64,000 nucleotides of DNA. Source: Escherichia fergusonii ATCC 35469 (GTDB lineage: Bacteria; Pseudomonadota; Gammaproteobacteria; Enterobacterales; Enterobacteriaceae). The translations under genes and the position numbers were made by a program. The notes under the pieces were generated by a model, which was not told where the DNA came from, searched no databases, and worked only from the letters and a program-made list of their open reading frames with translations. Within the stretch, counting starts at the first letter, position 1. Every line of letters starts with the position of its first letter. This document shows positions 1 to 10,286 of the stretch, piece by piece. Where the stretch lies: positions 2,294,001-2,358,000 of the forward strand of contig NC_011740.1 of the NCBI RefSeq assembly GCF_000026225.1, read 5' to 3'.

Positions 1-324
1 AATGGCATGGCGCTCTTTTTCTGCTTCATGGTAGCTGTTGCCAATCAGTACATATTTCTGGTGCTGCTGGGCAACGAGATCCACGGCCTTGACCAGGGCT
101 CCGAAAAAGGCATCTGACACGTCCATCACCACCACGCCGATGGTTTCGCTGATCTGCGTCGCCAGCGCCTGAGCATTGGCGTTCGGACGGTAATCCAGTA
201 GCGTTACCGCTTTCATTACTGCTTCACGCGTGTCAGGGCTGACTAATACACTGTTGTTTAGCACCCTGGAAACCGTAGCTACGGAGACGCCAGCCTGACG
301 AGCCACATCACGTATGGTGATCAT
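1..324 (-). CDS. galS: galS, DNA-binding transcriptional isorepressor (5' part)
   Basis: LacI-family repressor of galactose transport genes. Only the first 108 codons are present; the gene runs off the left edge, and the family is about 346 residues long. The ATG at 324 opens [20 protein letters not shown], the LacI-type helix-turn-helix (about residues 3-25) followed by the hinge helix, then the start of the periplasmic-binding-protein-like sensor domain. From knowledge of the family it binds D-galactose and represses mgl and its own gene. A CRP site and a Gal operator lie just upstream, as expected for autoregulation. The match to E. coli GalS is recognised from memory and is very close; GalR is the only realistic alternative, and the neighbour yeiB argues against it. 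Confidence 0.95.
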   Translation of the reverse strand, partial: MITIRDVARQAGVSVATVSRVLNNSVLVSPDTREAVMKAVTLLDYRPNANAQALATQISETIGVVVMDVSDAFFGALVKAVDLVAQQHQKYVLIGNSYHEAEKERHAI

Positions 325-402
325 ATTCACTACCCTGTTCTGAAAATTGCAGTAGGCCACTGCATGCTGGCGGCTATTTTGTCAGCACTGAATACAGGAC
401 TT

Positions 403-418
403 CGTGAATCGAGTCACA
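403..418 (-). promoter_or_regulatory. CRP-cAMP binding site upstream of galS
   Basis: CGTGA-N6-TCACA matches the CRP consensus TGTGA-N6-TCACA at all but one position. Its centre at 410.5 lies 86 bp upstream of the galS start codon, so a class II start site would fall near 369. That is inference from spacing. Confidence 0.6.
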
Positions 419-421
419 GCA

Positions 422-437
422 ATGGAAACGGTTACAG
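422..437 (-). promoter_or_regulatory. GalR/GalS operator upstream of galS
   Basis: The minus strand reads CTGTAACCGTTTCCAT, close to the Gal operator consensus GTGNAANCGNTTNCAC with its central CG and symmetric arms. It sits 19 bp centre to centre from the CRP site, an arrangement suited to repression of a CRP-activated promoter by GalS itself. Confidence 0.65.
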
Positions 438-467
438 TCATTTTGTTAATGAATGTGATCCAGATCG

Positions 468-1625
468 TTATCTGAGTGTATTGGGAGTTGTTGCCCCTGA
501 TGATAGCAGGGTTAAACGACGCCAGAGCCATTCAACGGGTCCCTGCCGAAAGAAATGCAACCAAATAATGGAGAAAAGAAGATTCGCCAGCCATACCGGA
601 ACAACAAATAACAGTAGTTCCAGGCGGTTAAACTGCATAAACAGACCGAGCTGGTAAAACAGCGTGGTACAAATTAATGTTTGTAACAGGTAATTCGTCA
701 GCGCCATCCGTCCTACACAGGCAATTGCCAGTACCACTTTAAAGCGGCTGAGCTGCGGCCAATAACCAAACAATAATGCCGCATAACCCACGGTCTGAAA
801 CGGCGCACCAATCTCGCGCGGGAGCTGCAATAAAAACGCGCACCAGCGATACGCCCAGTCCAGTCGCCACTGCAATATGATCGCAGGTAAGTTGATGACA
901 ACACCAATCACCACCAGCACCATTCCCGTTCGGCGATAATGACGCAGACTGTATTGCCCTTTCAGCCACCCGCTGCGCATCAATGCTGCGCCAATCAACA
1001 TCATCCCCGCCAGCTGCCAGCCGTACTGCGCACCTAACGCCAGTAGACTGTCTCCGACCGCATTCGCACGATTCCCAATAGCCTCTGCGCTGCCGTGGAG
1101 TTTCCAGTATTTTTCATACAAGAGGGTAGACGCATCTGGCGTCCAGGCGCGGCTGGTCTGGCTGTCAGAAATCATACCCAGCAACAGCAATACGCCTAAT
1201 CCCACCAGATACAGCAATACGCCTGTATTAAACAAACTTTTCACTGAAGGTGCATCGCGTACCAGTCGCCAGCAAATCAACCCCACCAGACCGTAGGCCA
1301 ACAGAATATCGCCATCCCAGAATAATAACCCGTGAATAAATCCCAACAGAACCAGCAGTGTTAAACGAGACTGGATCCAACGTCTGCCACGCGGCAGCAG
1401 CATTTGCAAACCTGCACCAAACAGCAATGCAAAAAGTGTGAGGAATTTAACCTGCCCGATAAGATCAATAAATGCCCAGGTCCAGGCATCTTGCGGCGTA
1501 ATAGTGCCGTACCAGGCGGGATTGAGATAAGCCGCCTTTGGTAACCCAAAGGCGCTGATGTTTAATAGCAGGATCCCCAGAACGGCGACGCCGCGAACAA
1601 AATCGAGCGTGACGTTGCGCTCCAT
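468..1625 (-). CDS. yeiB: YeiB, DUF418 family inner-membrane protein
   Basis: A 385-residue polytopic membrane protein of the DUF418 family; biochemical function unknown. The sequence shows many hydrophobic segments, an N-terminal LDFVRGVAVLGILLLN segment typical of this family (related to the acyltransferase-3/DUF1624 group) and a basic C-terminus. It begins 16 bp after the folE stop, with AGGA just before its ATG, so it is very probably cotranscribed with folE. It is about 10% different from the K-12 protein as I recall it, whereas folE next door is identical. The folate link is only contextual. Confidence 0.88.
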   Translation of the reverse strand: MERNVTLDFVRGVAVLGILLLNISAFGLPKAAYLNPAWYGTITPQDAWTWAFIDLIGQVKFLTLFALLFGAGLQMLLPRGRRWIQSRLTLLVLLGFIHGLLFWDGDILLAYGLVGLICWRLVRDAPSVKSLFNTGVLLYLVGLGVLLLLGMISDSQTSRAWTPDASTLLYEKYWKLHGSAEAIGNRANAVGDSLLALGAQYGWQLAGMMLIGAALMRSGWLKGQYSLRHYRRTGMVLVVIGVVINLPAIILQWRLDWAYRWCAFLLQLPREIGAPFQTVGYAALLFGYWPQLSRFKVVLAIACVGRMALTNYLLQTLICTTLFYQLGLFMQFNRLELLLFVVPVWLANLLFSIIWLHFFRQGPVEWLWRRLTLLSSGATTPNTLR

Positions 1626-1641
1626 GGTTCCTGCCTTTTAA

Positions 1642-2310
1642 TCAGTTGTGATGACGCACAGCGCGCAGAAACTCGTGGCGCGTATTCTGACTGGATTTGA
1701 ACAATCCACCAAGAGAGGTCGTTGTCGTGGCACTGGTTGCATCGCGGATACCACGCGCTTTCACGCAGTAATGCACCGCGTCAATAGAGACAGCCACGTT
1801 ATTGGTACCCAGCAGCGTTTGTAACGCAATGAGAATTTGTTGAGTCAGGCGTTCCTGCACTTGCGGACGCTGAGCAAAGAACTGCACGATACGGTTAATT
1901 TTTGACAGGCCAATGACCGAGTCTTTCGGGATATAGGCCACCGTCGCTTTGCCATCAATGGTAACAAAATGGTGTTCACAGGTGCTGGTCAGGGTGATAT
2001 CGCGCACGGTAACCATTTCATCGACCTTCATTTTGTTTTCAATAAGGGTGATTTTCGGGAAATTGGCGTAATCAAGACCGGAGAAAATTTCATCGACATA
2101 CATTTTGGCAATGCGATGTGGTGTTTCCATCAAACTGTCATCAGCCAGGTCGAGATTCAGCAACTGCATGATTTCCGTCATATGACCGGCGATAAGGCTT
2201 TTGCGCGTTTCGTTATCCATTTCATGCACGGGCGGGCGCAGCGGTGTTTCCAGTCCTCGCGCAACCAGCGCTTCATGAACCAGGGCCGCTTCTTTACTGA
2301 GTGATGGCAT
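1642..2310 (-). CDS. folE: GTP cyclohydrolase I
   Basis: Converts GTP to 7,8-dihydroneopterin triphosphate, the first step of tetrahydrofolate synthesis, also used for queuosine-type products. At 222 residues it has the full family length. The zinc ligands are visible as Cys111 and His114 in STCEHHF and Cys182 in HYCVKARG; the catalytic histidine region is also intact. The enzyme is a cytosolic homodecamer in E. coli. It is the first gene of a probable folE-yeiB transcript and is divergent from yeiG across a 256-bp gap. The protein appears identical to K-12 FolE from memory. Confidence 0.97.
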
Positions 2311-2530
2311 TTATTTTTCTCCTGCAGGTGTGACGCCTCTGCCCTGCGTGGGGCAAAGTTATTAAGCTGATTAGCAGCCTGATTATTGTGCGTGAGGCGG
2401 CACACATAATCCAGTATTCACCGCGATAATTGTTGTAATTGCCGCTGCCTTACAAAGGTGTAATGTTAAAACACGGTTATGTAAATACGGAAGTGAAAGT
2501 TACTCACGACACAATGAATTAACGGTATGA

Positions 2531-3403
<873 letters not shown>

Positions 3404-3433
3404 AGTCTGCCCGGTTCGCCGGGCATCTTCTCA

Positions 3434-5413
3434 TCAGAAGCGATAATCCACAGCCATAAAGTAACGACGTCCATCTTCGTTATAGCTGTAGTCGTCACGA
3501 CTGAGATCCTTGTCACCCAGGTTCAGCACGCCCGCACGCAGTTTGACGTCTTTGGTCACCTGCCAGGCCGCGCCGGTATTCCAGATGGTATAGCCGCCCG
3601 GTGTTTTAGCCGTCGCGCTGTCTGCTCGTTTCTGCCCGGTATAGTGACCAGAAACATAGAATGACCAGTCTTCCAGCGCCAGCGGTTTCCAGTCCAGCGT
3701 ACCGTTAGCAGTATGGAACGGCAGATCGGATAGCGGTTTATTTTCGCCGTTGCTGACATCACGACCATCGTTGTAGGTGTAGTTGAGTGACAGTTTCCAT
3801 TCATCGTTGAACGGAATTTTCAGTTCGGTTTCCACGCCCTGAATACGTGCTTTGTTAACGTTGTAGTAGCTGAATACCGGCACACCGTCCGCTGTAAAAC
3901 CAACAAAGTTTTGGTAGCCCGGTGCAGCATTGACGTCAGACGTACGGCTGATGCTGATACGATCTTTCACATCGTTACGGAAAACGGTCACGCTGGATTC
4001 CACCCCTTCCAGCCAGCCCTCTTCACCCAGGTAGTACAGCCCCAGCTCCCAGCTTTCGCTGGTTTCAGGTTTCAGATCCGGGCTACCCACAATCTTACAT
4101 GCCCCACGGCAGGAATTGCTCGTCCAGTCAGGGCTAAGTTGCAACAGAGAAGGCGCTTTAAATGCCGTCGCCCAGCCCCCTTTCACCGTTACAGTATCGG
4201 TGGCGTTATAAACCAGGTAGGCACGCGGACTCCAGTGTTCACCGTAGGTTTCATGATCGTCCATACGTACGCCGGTAGTCAGTGACAACGGTTCGAAGAT
4301 CCGCCATTCATCTTCAACAAACAGCGCGTACTGGCTGGCAGATGTTTTGGTGCTGGTACCACCAGTCAGGTTTACCGCATCGCTAAGTTTGTCGTGACGC
4401 CATTCACCGCCAAACGTGACAAACTGATTAATCGCCGTCAGCGGCAACGTGTATTTGCCATCGACGGTATTACTTTCGGAAGTGATCGGACTGCTGTTAC
4501 CAGGGTTTTTGTTCTCAACTTTCTCGCCGTAATATTTCAGTTCGCTGGTACCGTAATCCCAGCGACCATTATGGCTGACAGAGTAGTTCTGGCGTTCGAG
4601 GCGGTTTTTGTCCAGCGAGTCGGAATCACGATCCTGACGGTCAAAACCGTATCCGGCAGTAAAATCGTGATTTTGATTCGGTGTCCAGGCAAATTCAACA
4701 TTGCCGTCGCGGCTGGAGAATCCTTCAATACGTGGTGTTTCTCCGGTATCGGTGGTGGTTGAATTTTGTGGATCATCCTTTTCACGTTTTGCCAGGCTGC
4801 CGTAAGCTTTCATTCCCAGCACGCCATCAATCAATGGTCCGCTGGTAAAGAACTGGCCGTTATAGGTATCACCGCGATCGCGATGTTCCTGAATGGTGGT
4901 ATCGACGGTTACTGTGCCTGCCCATTTTTGGCCGATTTTTTTAGTGATGATATTCACCACACCGCCAAGTGCATCGGAACCGTACAGCGAAGACATCGGG
5001 CCACGGACCACTTCAATACGTTCGATGGAATCGACCGGGATCCAGTTCAGATCGAAATCATTATGGCGGAAGACGGCATTGCGGGAGTTAACGCGTTTAC
5101 CATCGACAAGAATCAGCGTGTAGCTGCTGTCGAGACCACGAATACTGACACCCTTGCGGTTGTCACCTTCGTTCGTCAGTTGTACGCCTGGCACTTCTTT
5201 GAGGACATCTTTCAGATTCTGAACAGGTTTACGCTGCAAATCTTCCTGAGTAATAACGCTAATACTCGCAGGTGCATCTTTGAGGTTTTGTTCAATGGAA
5301 GAGGCGGTGACAACCATCGTTTCGCCATCGCTATCAACCGCTAACACAGGCCATGCACAAGAAATTGCGGACAAACATAGCCCGACCCGTACGAAAGGGT
5401 TCAACCTAAACAT
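3434..5413 (-). CDS. cirA: Catecholate siderophore / colicin I TonB-dependent receptor
   Basis: Outer-membrane TonB-dependent receptor that imports linear catecholates such as dihydroxybenzoylserine and is the receptor for colicins Ia and Ib. It has a signal peptide (about residues 1-25, ending PVLA), a TonB box region at ETMVVTA, a plug domain (about 40-155) and a 22-strand barrel ending in the C-terminal aromatic F. At 659 residues it is about four shorter than the K-12 protein I recall: one loop reads FTADG (506-510) where K-12 has a longer Gly/Arg-containing loop. A Fur box lies about 170 bp upstream. Monocistronic. Confidence 0.95.
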   Translation of the reverse strand: MFRLNPFVRVGLCLSAISCAWPVLAVDSDGETMVVTASSIEQNLKDAPASISVITQEDLQRKPVQNLKDVLKEVPGVQLTNEGDNRKGVSIRGLDSSYTLILVDGKRVNSRNAVFRHNDFDLNWIPVDSIERIEVVRGPMSSLYGSDALGGVVNIITKKIGQKWAGTVTVDTTIQEHRDRGDTYNGQFFTSGPLIDGVLGMKAYGSLAKREKDDPQNSTTTDTGETPRIEGFSSRDGNVEFAWTPNQNHDFTAGYGFDRQDRDSDSLDKNRLERQNYSVSHNGRWDYGTSELKYYGEKVENKNPGNSSPITSESNTVDGKYTLPLTAINQFVTFGGEWRHDKLSDAVNLTGGTSTKTSASQYALFVEDEWRIFEPLSLTTGVRMDDHETYGEHWSPRAYLVYNATDTVTVKGGWATAFKAPSLLQLSPDWTSNSCRGACKIVGSPDLKPETSESWELGLYYLGEEGWLEGVESSVTVFRNDVKDRISISRTSDVNAAPGYQNFVGFTADGVPVFSYYNVNKARIQGVETELKIPFNDEWKLSLNYTYNDGRDVSNGENKPLSDLPFHTANGTLDWKPLALEDWSFYVSGHYTGQKRADSATAKTPGGYTIWNTGAAWQVTKDVKLRAGVLNLGDKDLSRDDYSYNEDGRRYFMAVDYRF

Positions 5414-5580
5414 TCCATATCTCCATGAGGTAACTACGAAAATAAAATGGGTTATCGCTCACATCTTCTGCATGTCCCCCTGCGCAAAACGTCATCGCGG
5501 TGGACTTTTTAATATGCAGGCGCTCACCTCAGAAAGCCTGATCAGCCTCTGATTTGTCAGCCTTTTTGGTTTGCCGTAAC

Positions 5581-5606
5581 GATAATGCAAACGATAACAA
5601 TTATCA
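5581..5606 (-). promoter_or_regulatory. Fur box(es) of the cirA promoter
   Basis: GATAAT, GATAAC and ATTATC repeats over 26 bp (GATAATGCAAACGATAACAA and onward) match overlapping hexamers of the 19-bp Fur consensus. It is placed in the AT-rich region upstream of cirA, which is known to be iron-repressed in E. coli. Confidence 0.65.
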
Positions 5607-5640
5607 ATCTAATTGTTAAATTTATATCAGCATGATTATT

Positions 5641-5676
5641 AAGGAAAAGAAAAAGCCCTCTCGGTTGAGAGGGCTT
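5641..5676 (-). terminator. Rho-independent terminator of lysP
   Basis: A perfect 10-bp stem AAGCCCTCTC/GAGAGGGCTT with a 4-base loop (5653-5676). Read on the minus strand it is followed by TTTTCTTTTTCC, 20 bp after the lysP stop. Confidence 0.85.
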
Positions 5677-5695
5677 CGTTAGGAAGGGGGATGAC

Positions 5696-7165
5696 TTATT
5701 TGTTGTCGTTCTGCGGGAACTTCATTTCGCTGTAACGCACAAAGTGTGTTCCTTTAATCAACTTGTAACCAAACCAGATAGCCAGGAACAGCGGAATACC
5801 GATATACGTCGCCGCTACGCCGCCCCAGTCGATGGTGTCTTTCAGGAACGCTTCGTAGTTCTGACCCAGAGTGATGATCAGGCACAGTACAAATGCGAAG
5901 ATCGGCCCCAGCGGGAAGAAACCAGAACGGTATGGCAGATCGTTAATATCATGACCCTGCAATACATAACCGCGACGGAAGCGATAATGGCTAATTGCAA
6001 TCCCCAGCCAGGCGATGAAACCTGTCATCCCGGAGGTGTTCAGCAGCCATAAGTAAACTGTCTGGTTACCGAACATAGATGTCAGAAAGCACAGACCCGC
6101 GATCACCGTTGTCGCATACAGAGCGTTACGCGGCACGCCACCACGCGACAGTTTAGCGAAAATACGCGGCGCTTTACCGTCACAGGCCAGGGTATACAGC
6201 ATACGGGTAGATGCATACATCCCGGAGTTACCCGCTGACAGTACTGCCGTCAGAATGACCGCGTTCATCACTGCCGCCGCAGAGAGCAGCCCCGCGTGCT
6301 GGAACACCAGGGTGAACGGGCTAACGCTAATATCTTTCACATCGTTACGCAGCAGGCTCGGATCAGTGTAAGGAATGATCAGGCTGATGATCAGAATCGC
6401 GAACACATAGAACAGCAGGATTCGCCAGAACACCTGACGCACCGCGCGCGGAATGTTTTTCGCCGGATCTTCAGATTCGCCAGCTGCAATACCGATCAAC
6501 TCTGTTCCCTGGAAGGAGAAGCCGACAATCATCGCCACACCGATCATCGCCGCAAAACCACCGGCAAACGGTGCCTCGCCTATCGTCCAGTTGCTCCAGC
6601 CCGCCGGCTGTGCGCCTTTGAAGATACCAATAATCATCATTACACCGACGATGATAAAGATAACCACAGTGGCAACTTTGATAAGTGAGAACCAGTATTC
6701 AGCTTCACCAAAGCCACGAACAGAGATGTAGTTCAGCAGGAAGATAACGCCAAGGAACAAGGCACTCCAGATCCAACCGGGCGTATCCGGGAACCACCAG
6801 CTCATGACCAGCTGCGCAGCTACCAGGTCAACAGCGATAGTTACCGCCCAGTTGTACCAGTAGTTCCAGCCCAACGCGAAGCCAAAGCCTTCTTCAACAT
6901 AGTTCTGACCGTAAGTGGCAAACGAACCGGAAACCGGCATATATGCAGCCAGTTCACCGAGACTGGTCATCAGGAAGTAAACCATCAGACCTATCAGAAT
7001 ATATGAGAGCAGCGCGCCACCTGGGCCCGCCTGAGAAATCGTTGCACCAGAAGCAACAAAAAGACCTGTACCGATGGAACCGCCAATGGCAATCATCGTC
7101 AGGTGGCGCGCCTTTAACTCACGGCGTAAACCGGGCGCTTCTGTAGTTTTAGTTTCGGAAACCAT
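5696..7165 (-). CDS. lysP: Lysine-specific permease
   Basis: Amino acid-polyamine-organocation (APC) family lysine:H+ symporter of the inner membrane; in E. coli it also acts as the lysine sensor that holds CadC inactive. It is 489 residues with about 12 transmembrane segments and the family glycine motif GGSIGTGLFVASG near residue 30. The reading frame extends six codons further upstream, but the start at 7165 (MVSETKTTEAPG) matches the known protein. It is nearly identical to the K-12 protein. No neighbour shares its transcript. Confidence 0.95.
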   Translation of the reverse strand: MVSETKTTEAPGLRRELKARHLTMIAIGGSIGTGLFVASGATISQAGPGGALLSYILIGLMVYFLMTSLGELAAYMPVSGSFATYGQNYVEEGFGFALGWNYWYNWAVTIAVDLVAAQLVMSWWFPDTPGWIWSALFLGVIFLLNYISVRGFGEAEYWFSLIKVATVVIFIIVGVMMIIGIFKGAQPAGWSNWTIGEAPFAGGFAAMIGVAMIVGFSFQGTELIGIAAGESEDPAKNIPRAVRQVFWRILLFYVFAILIISLIIPYTDPSLLRNDVKDISVSPFTLVFQHAGLLSAAAVMNAVILTAVLSAGNSGMYASTRMLYTLACDGKAPRIFAKLSRGGVPRNALYATTVIAGLCFLTSMFGNQTVYLWLLNTSGMTGFIAWLGIAISHYRFRRGYVLQGHDINDLPYRSGFFPLGPIFAFVLCLIITLGQNYEAFLKDTIDWGGVAATYIGIPLFLAIWFGYKLIKGTHFVRYSEMKFPQNDNK

Positions 7166-7333
7166 ACTAAAAATGCTATCCATCCAAAAAATGAGGCGCG
7201 ATTGTAGCAGAGGAAATGCTTTCCTTCCGGTACAAATACGCAGTTATAAGAGACCTTCATGACTGCCTGCGGATTATAAGTAAAGCAGAGATTACGTGAG
7301 TCGCCCCCCTGCTTCAACATGCCCCGCTCCACA

Positions 7334-8203
7334 TCAAGGTTTGGTGCAATAACTTAAAAACCGTTGTAGCGCATTTGAAAGGTGTTTCTGCCGATGATGA
7401 ATGCGCCACATAGTGCGCATCAGGCGTGGCAACGGCACTGCCACTTCACTTAGCGTGCCAGCCTGCAATTGTTCTTCAATTACACGCCGTGACAAGCAGC
7501 TGATTCCCAGACCATGACGCACGGCGTGCTTAATGGCTTCTGAGTTGCCAAGCTCCATTGCCATCTGGAACTTCGGCAGATGCGATAACAACAGATAATC
7601 AACAATCTCCCGTGTTCCTGAACCGCGTTCACGCAGGATCCATGGCGCATTAGCCAGTTGTTCTAATGTTACCGGACCTTGAGCTAACGGTGATGACGGG
7701 GAGGCAAAAACGACAAGTTCGTCTTCCAGCCACGGTTCCGAAATTATCTCGGTACTGTGGCACGGACCTTCAATCAGACCGATATCAACACGAAAATCGA
7801 GTACGGCCTGGATCACCTCCTGGCTATTGCCAACGCTCAGCTCCAGCGGTAACTCCGGGTAGTCCTGACGATAGCGAGCAATTACCTCCGGCAATATATA
7901 GTTGCCAATAGTACTACTGGCAAATATACGGATCGCACCGTTGTCGCCACGAAATAATTGTTCGATCTCAATTGCCCGCTCCAGCAATGCCAGCGCACGC
8001 GGGTAGAGCAAACGCCCGTGTTCATTAACCACTAGTCGCTTACCGACACGGTCAAAGAGCTGAACACCAAGCTGCCCTTCCAGATCGGTTAAGGCCGCGC
8101 TTACCGCCGACTGTGATAACGCCAGCATTGCCGACGCCTGAGTCGTTGATCCGCTTTTTAAAACTTCAGTGAATACTTCTAACTGCCGCAGAGTGATGTG
8201 CAT
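7334..8203 (-). CDS. yeiE: LysR-type transcriptional regulator YeiE
   Basis: A 289-residue LysR-family regulator: N-terminal winged helix-turn-helix (residues 1-60, [20 protein letters not shown]) and a C-terminal effector domain of two alpha/beta lobes. It is divergent from yeiH, the classic LysR arrangement in which the regulator controls its neighbour. Published work on related enterobacteria links YeiE to sulfite sensing and to iron homeostasis; I recall this rather than see it. The C-terminus is a few residues shorter than in K-12. Confidence 0.9.
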   Translation of the reverse strand: MHITLRQLEVFTEVLKSGSTTQASAMLALSQSAVSAALTDLEGQLGVQLFDRVGKRLVVNEHGRLLYPRALALLERAIEIEQLFRGDNGAIRIFASSTIGNYILPEVIARYRQDYPELPLELSVGNSQEVIQAVLDFRVDIGLIEGPCHSTEIISEPWLEDELVVFASPSSPLAQGPVTLEQLANAPWILRERGSGTREIVDYLLLSHLPKFQMAMELGNSEAIKHAVRHGLGISCLSRRVIEEQLQAGTLSEVAVPLPRLMRTMWRIHHRQKHLSNALQRFLSYCTKP

Positions 8204-8223
8204 GATCGCTTACCACTTATAAA

Positions 8224-8245
8224 GATTAATTATAAATATATAATC
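8224..8245. promoter_or_regulatory. Candidate YeiE operator between yeiE and yeiH
   Basis: A 22-bp AT-rich imperfect inverted repeat with GATTA/TAATC ends, around an ATTATAAATATATAAT core, lies between the divergent starts. Position and dyad symmetry suit a LysR-type T-N11-A site, but the AT-richness could simply be promoter sequence. Confidence 0.35.
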
Positions 8246-8302
8246 AATTTTATTTTTAAACCAGATCGCCGTAACCTTAATGCCCGGATAAAGGAGAAGG
8301 TT

Positions 8303-9352
8303 ATGTCAAATATCACCTTACAGAATCATCGTCGTACAGTGTGGCATTTTATACCGGGGCTTGCCCTGAGTGCAGTGATTACCGGGGCCGCCCTGTGGGG
8401 TGGTTCCATTCCCGCGGTTGCGGGTGCCGGGTTTAGTGCCCTCACCCTCGCAATTTTGTTGGGGATGGTTTTAGGCAACACCATCTATCCGCACATCTGG
8501 AAAAGCTGTGACGGTGGTGTGCTGTTTGCCAAGCAATATTTATTACGTCTGGGTATCATTCTTTATGGCTTCCGTCTGACGTTCTCGCAAATTGCCGATG
8601 TTGGTATCAGTGGGATCATCATTGACGTGCTGACGCTGTCCAGTACCTTCCTGCTGGCTTGCTTCCTGGGGCAGAAAGTGTTTGGTTTGGATAAGCATAC
8701 CAGCTGGTTGATCGGTGCCGGTAGCAGTATCTGTGGTGCTGCAGCGGTACTGGCGACTGAGCCGGTAGTGAAAGCGGAAGCCAGTAAAGTAACCGTGGCT
8801 GTTGCAACCGTCGTTATCTTCGGGACCGTCGCGATTTTCCTCTATCCGGCGATATATCCGCTGATGACTCAATGGTTTAGCCCGGAAACTTTCGGTATCT
8901 ACATTGGTTCTACTGTGCACGAAGTGGCGCAGGTGGTGGCAGCAGGTCATGCCATCAGCCCGGATGCAGAAAACGCAGCAGTTATTTCCAAAATGCTGCG
9001 CGTGATGATGCTGGCTCCGTTCCTCATCCTGCTGGCGGCGCGTGTTAAACAGCTGTCTGGGGCGAACAGCGGCGAGAAAAGCAAAATCACTATTCCGTGG
9101 TTTGCCATCTTGTTCATCGTAGTTGCCATCTTTAACTCGTTCCACCTGTTACCGCAGAGCGTGGTGAACATGTTGGTAACGCTGGATACCTTCCTGCTGG
9201 CAATGGCGATGGCGGCGCTGGGTCTGACCACTCACGTCAGCGCGCTGAAAAAAGCCGGGGCAAAACCTCTGCTGATGGCACTGGTACTGTTTGCCTGGCT
9301 GATTGTTGGTGGTGCTGCGATTAACTTTGTAATTCAAAGCATCATCGCATAA
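8303..9352 (+). CDS. yeiH: YeiH, UPF0324/PSE family inner-membrane protein
   Basis: A 349-residue integral membrane protein of the UPF0324 (putative sulfate/sulfite exporter) family, with about ten hydrophobic segments and the conserved [18 protein letters not shown] motif. The frame is open 35 codons upstream into the yeiE start, but the ATG at 8303 follows AGGAGAAGG, and the product then starts MSNITLQNH as in the E. coli protein. Divergent yeiE is its likely regulator. The substrate is not proven; sulfite or sulfate export is inferred from family naming and from reported YeiE effects. Confidence 0.88.
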   Translation: MSNITLQNHRRTVWHFIPGLALSAVITGAALWGGSIPAVAGAGFSALTLAILLGMVLGNTIYPHIWKSCDGGVLFAKQYLLRLGIILYGFRLTFSQIADVGISGIIIDVLTLSSTFLLACFLGQKVFGLDKHTSWLIGAGSSICGAAAVLATEPVVKAEASKVTVAVATVVIFGTVAIFLYPAIYPLMTQWFSPETFGIYIGSTVHEVAQVVAAGHAISPDAENAAVISKMLRVMMLAPFLILLAARVKQLSGANSGEKSKITIPWFAILFIVVAIFNSFHLLPQSVVNMLVTLDTFLLAMAMAALGLTTHVSALKKAGAKPLLMALVLFAWLIVGGAAINFVIQSIIA

Positions 9353-9366
9353 ACCACTACATCTTG

Positions 9367-9418
9367 CTCCTGTTAACCCGCTATCATTACCGTTTTCCTC
9401 CAGCGGGTTTAACAGGAG
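9367..9418 (+). promoter_or_regulatory. Long hairpin that pairs the nfo Shine-Dalgarno
   Basis: CTCCTGTTAACCCGCT (9367-9382) pairs over 16 bp with 9402-9418, with one bulged T at 9408 and a 19-base loop. The 3' arm contains AGGAG (9414-9418), the nfo ribosome-binding site seven bases before its ATG. No T-run follows on either strand, so it is not an ordinary terminator. Its action on translation is inference. Confidence 0.6.
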
Positions 9419-9425
9419 TCCTCGC

Positions 9426-10283
9426 ATGAAATACATTGGAGCGCACGTTAGTGCTGCTGGCGGTCTGGCAAATGCCGCAATTCGCGCCGCCGAAATCGAC
9501 GCAACCGCGTTTGCCTTGTTCACCAAAAACCAACGTCAGTGGCGTGCCGCGCCGCTCACGACGCAAACCATCGATGAATTCAAAGCTGCCTGCGAAAAGT
9601 ATCACTACACGTCGGCACAAATTCTTCCCCACGACAGTTATCTGATTAACCTCGGACATCCGGTTGCTGAAGCCCTGGAGAAATCACGCGATGCATTTAT
9701 TGATGAAATGCAACGTTGCGAACAACTGGGTCTCTCTTTGCTCAACTTCCACCCTGGCAGCCATTTAATGCAAATCTCCGAAGAGGATTGCCTGGCACGT
9801 ATTGCTGAATCCATTAACATTGCACTGGATAAAACCGAAGGCGTGACGGCTGTAATTGAAAACACCGCCGGTCAGGGCAGCAATTTAGGTTTTAAATTCG
9901 AACATCTCGCCGCGATTATCGCCGGTGTGGAAGATAAATCTCGCGTCGGCGTCTGTATCGATACCTGTCACGCCTTCGCTGCCGGATACGATTTACGCAC
10001 TCCCGCTGAATGCGAAAAAACTTTTGCTGAGTTTGAACGCATTGTCGGCTTTAAGTATCTACGCGGTATGCATCTTAACGATGCGAAAAGTACCTTTGGC
10101 AGCCGCGTCGACCGTCATCATAGTCTCGGTGAGGGCAATATCGGCCACGATGCGTTTCGCTGGATTATGCAGGATGCGCGTTTCGACGGTATTCCACTGA
10201 TTCTCGAAACAATTAACCCGGATATCTGGGCAGAAGAAATCGCCTGGCTAAAAGCGCAACAAACTGAAAAAGCGGTGGCCTGA
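9426..10283 (+). CDS. nfo: Endonuclease IV (AP endonuclease)
   Basis: Cleaves DNA 5' to abasic sites and removes 3'-blocking groups in base excision repair; part of the SoxRS superoxide response in E. coli. It is 285 residues, the full length. All nine zinc ligands of the trinuclear site are present: His69, His109, Glu145, Asp179, His182, His216, Asp229, His231 and Glu261. It lies 73 bp after yeiH and 3 bp before yeiI. The ribosome-binding site AGGAG is buried in a 16-bp hairpin, so translation may depend on where transcription starts. Confidence 0.97.
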   Translation: MKYIGAHVSAAGGLANAAIRAAEIDATAFALFTKNQRQWRAAPLTTQTIDEFKAACEKYHYTSAQILPHDSYLINLGHPVAEALEKSRDAFIDEMQRCEQLGLSLLNFHPGSHLMQISEEDCLARIAESINIALDKTEGVTAVIENTAGQGSNLGFKFEHLAAIIAGVEDKSRVGVCIDTCHAFAAGYDLRTPAECEKTFAEFERIVGFKYLRGMHLNDAKSTFGSRVDRHHSLGEGNIGHDAFRWIMQDARFDGIPLILETINPDIWAEEIAWLKAQQTEKAVA

Positions 10284-10286
10284 TCA

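Noticed and set aside
364..657. 97-codon plus-strand frame over the galS promoter and yeiB 3' end
   Set aside because: It overlaps the CRP and Gal operator sites and the conserved yeiB coding sequence, has no ribosome-binding site and no recognisable product.
8198..8302. Upstream extension of yeiH into the yeiE start
   Set aside because: The 35 extra codons overlap the divergent yeiE start and promoter; the ATG at 8303 has AGGAGAAGG and matches the known N-terminus.
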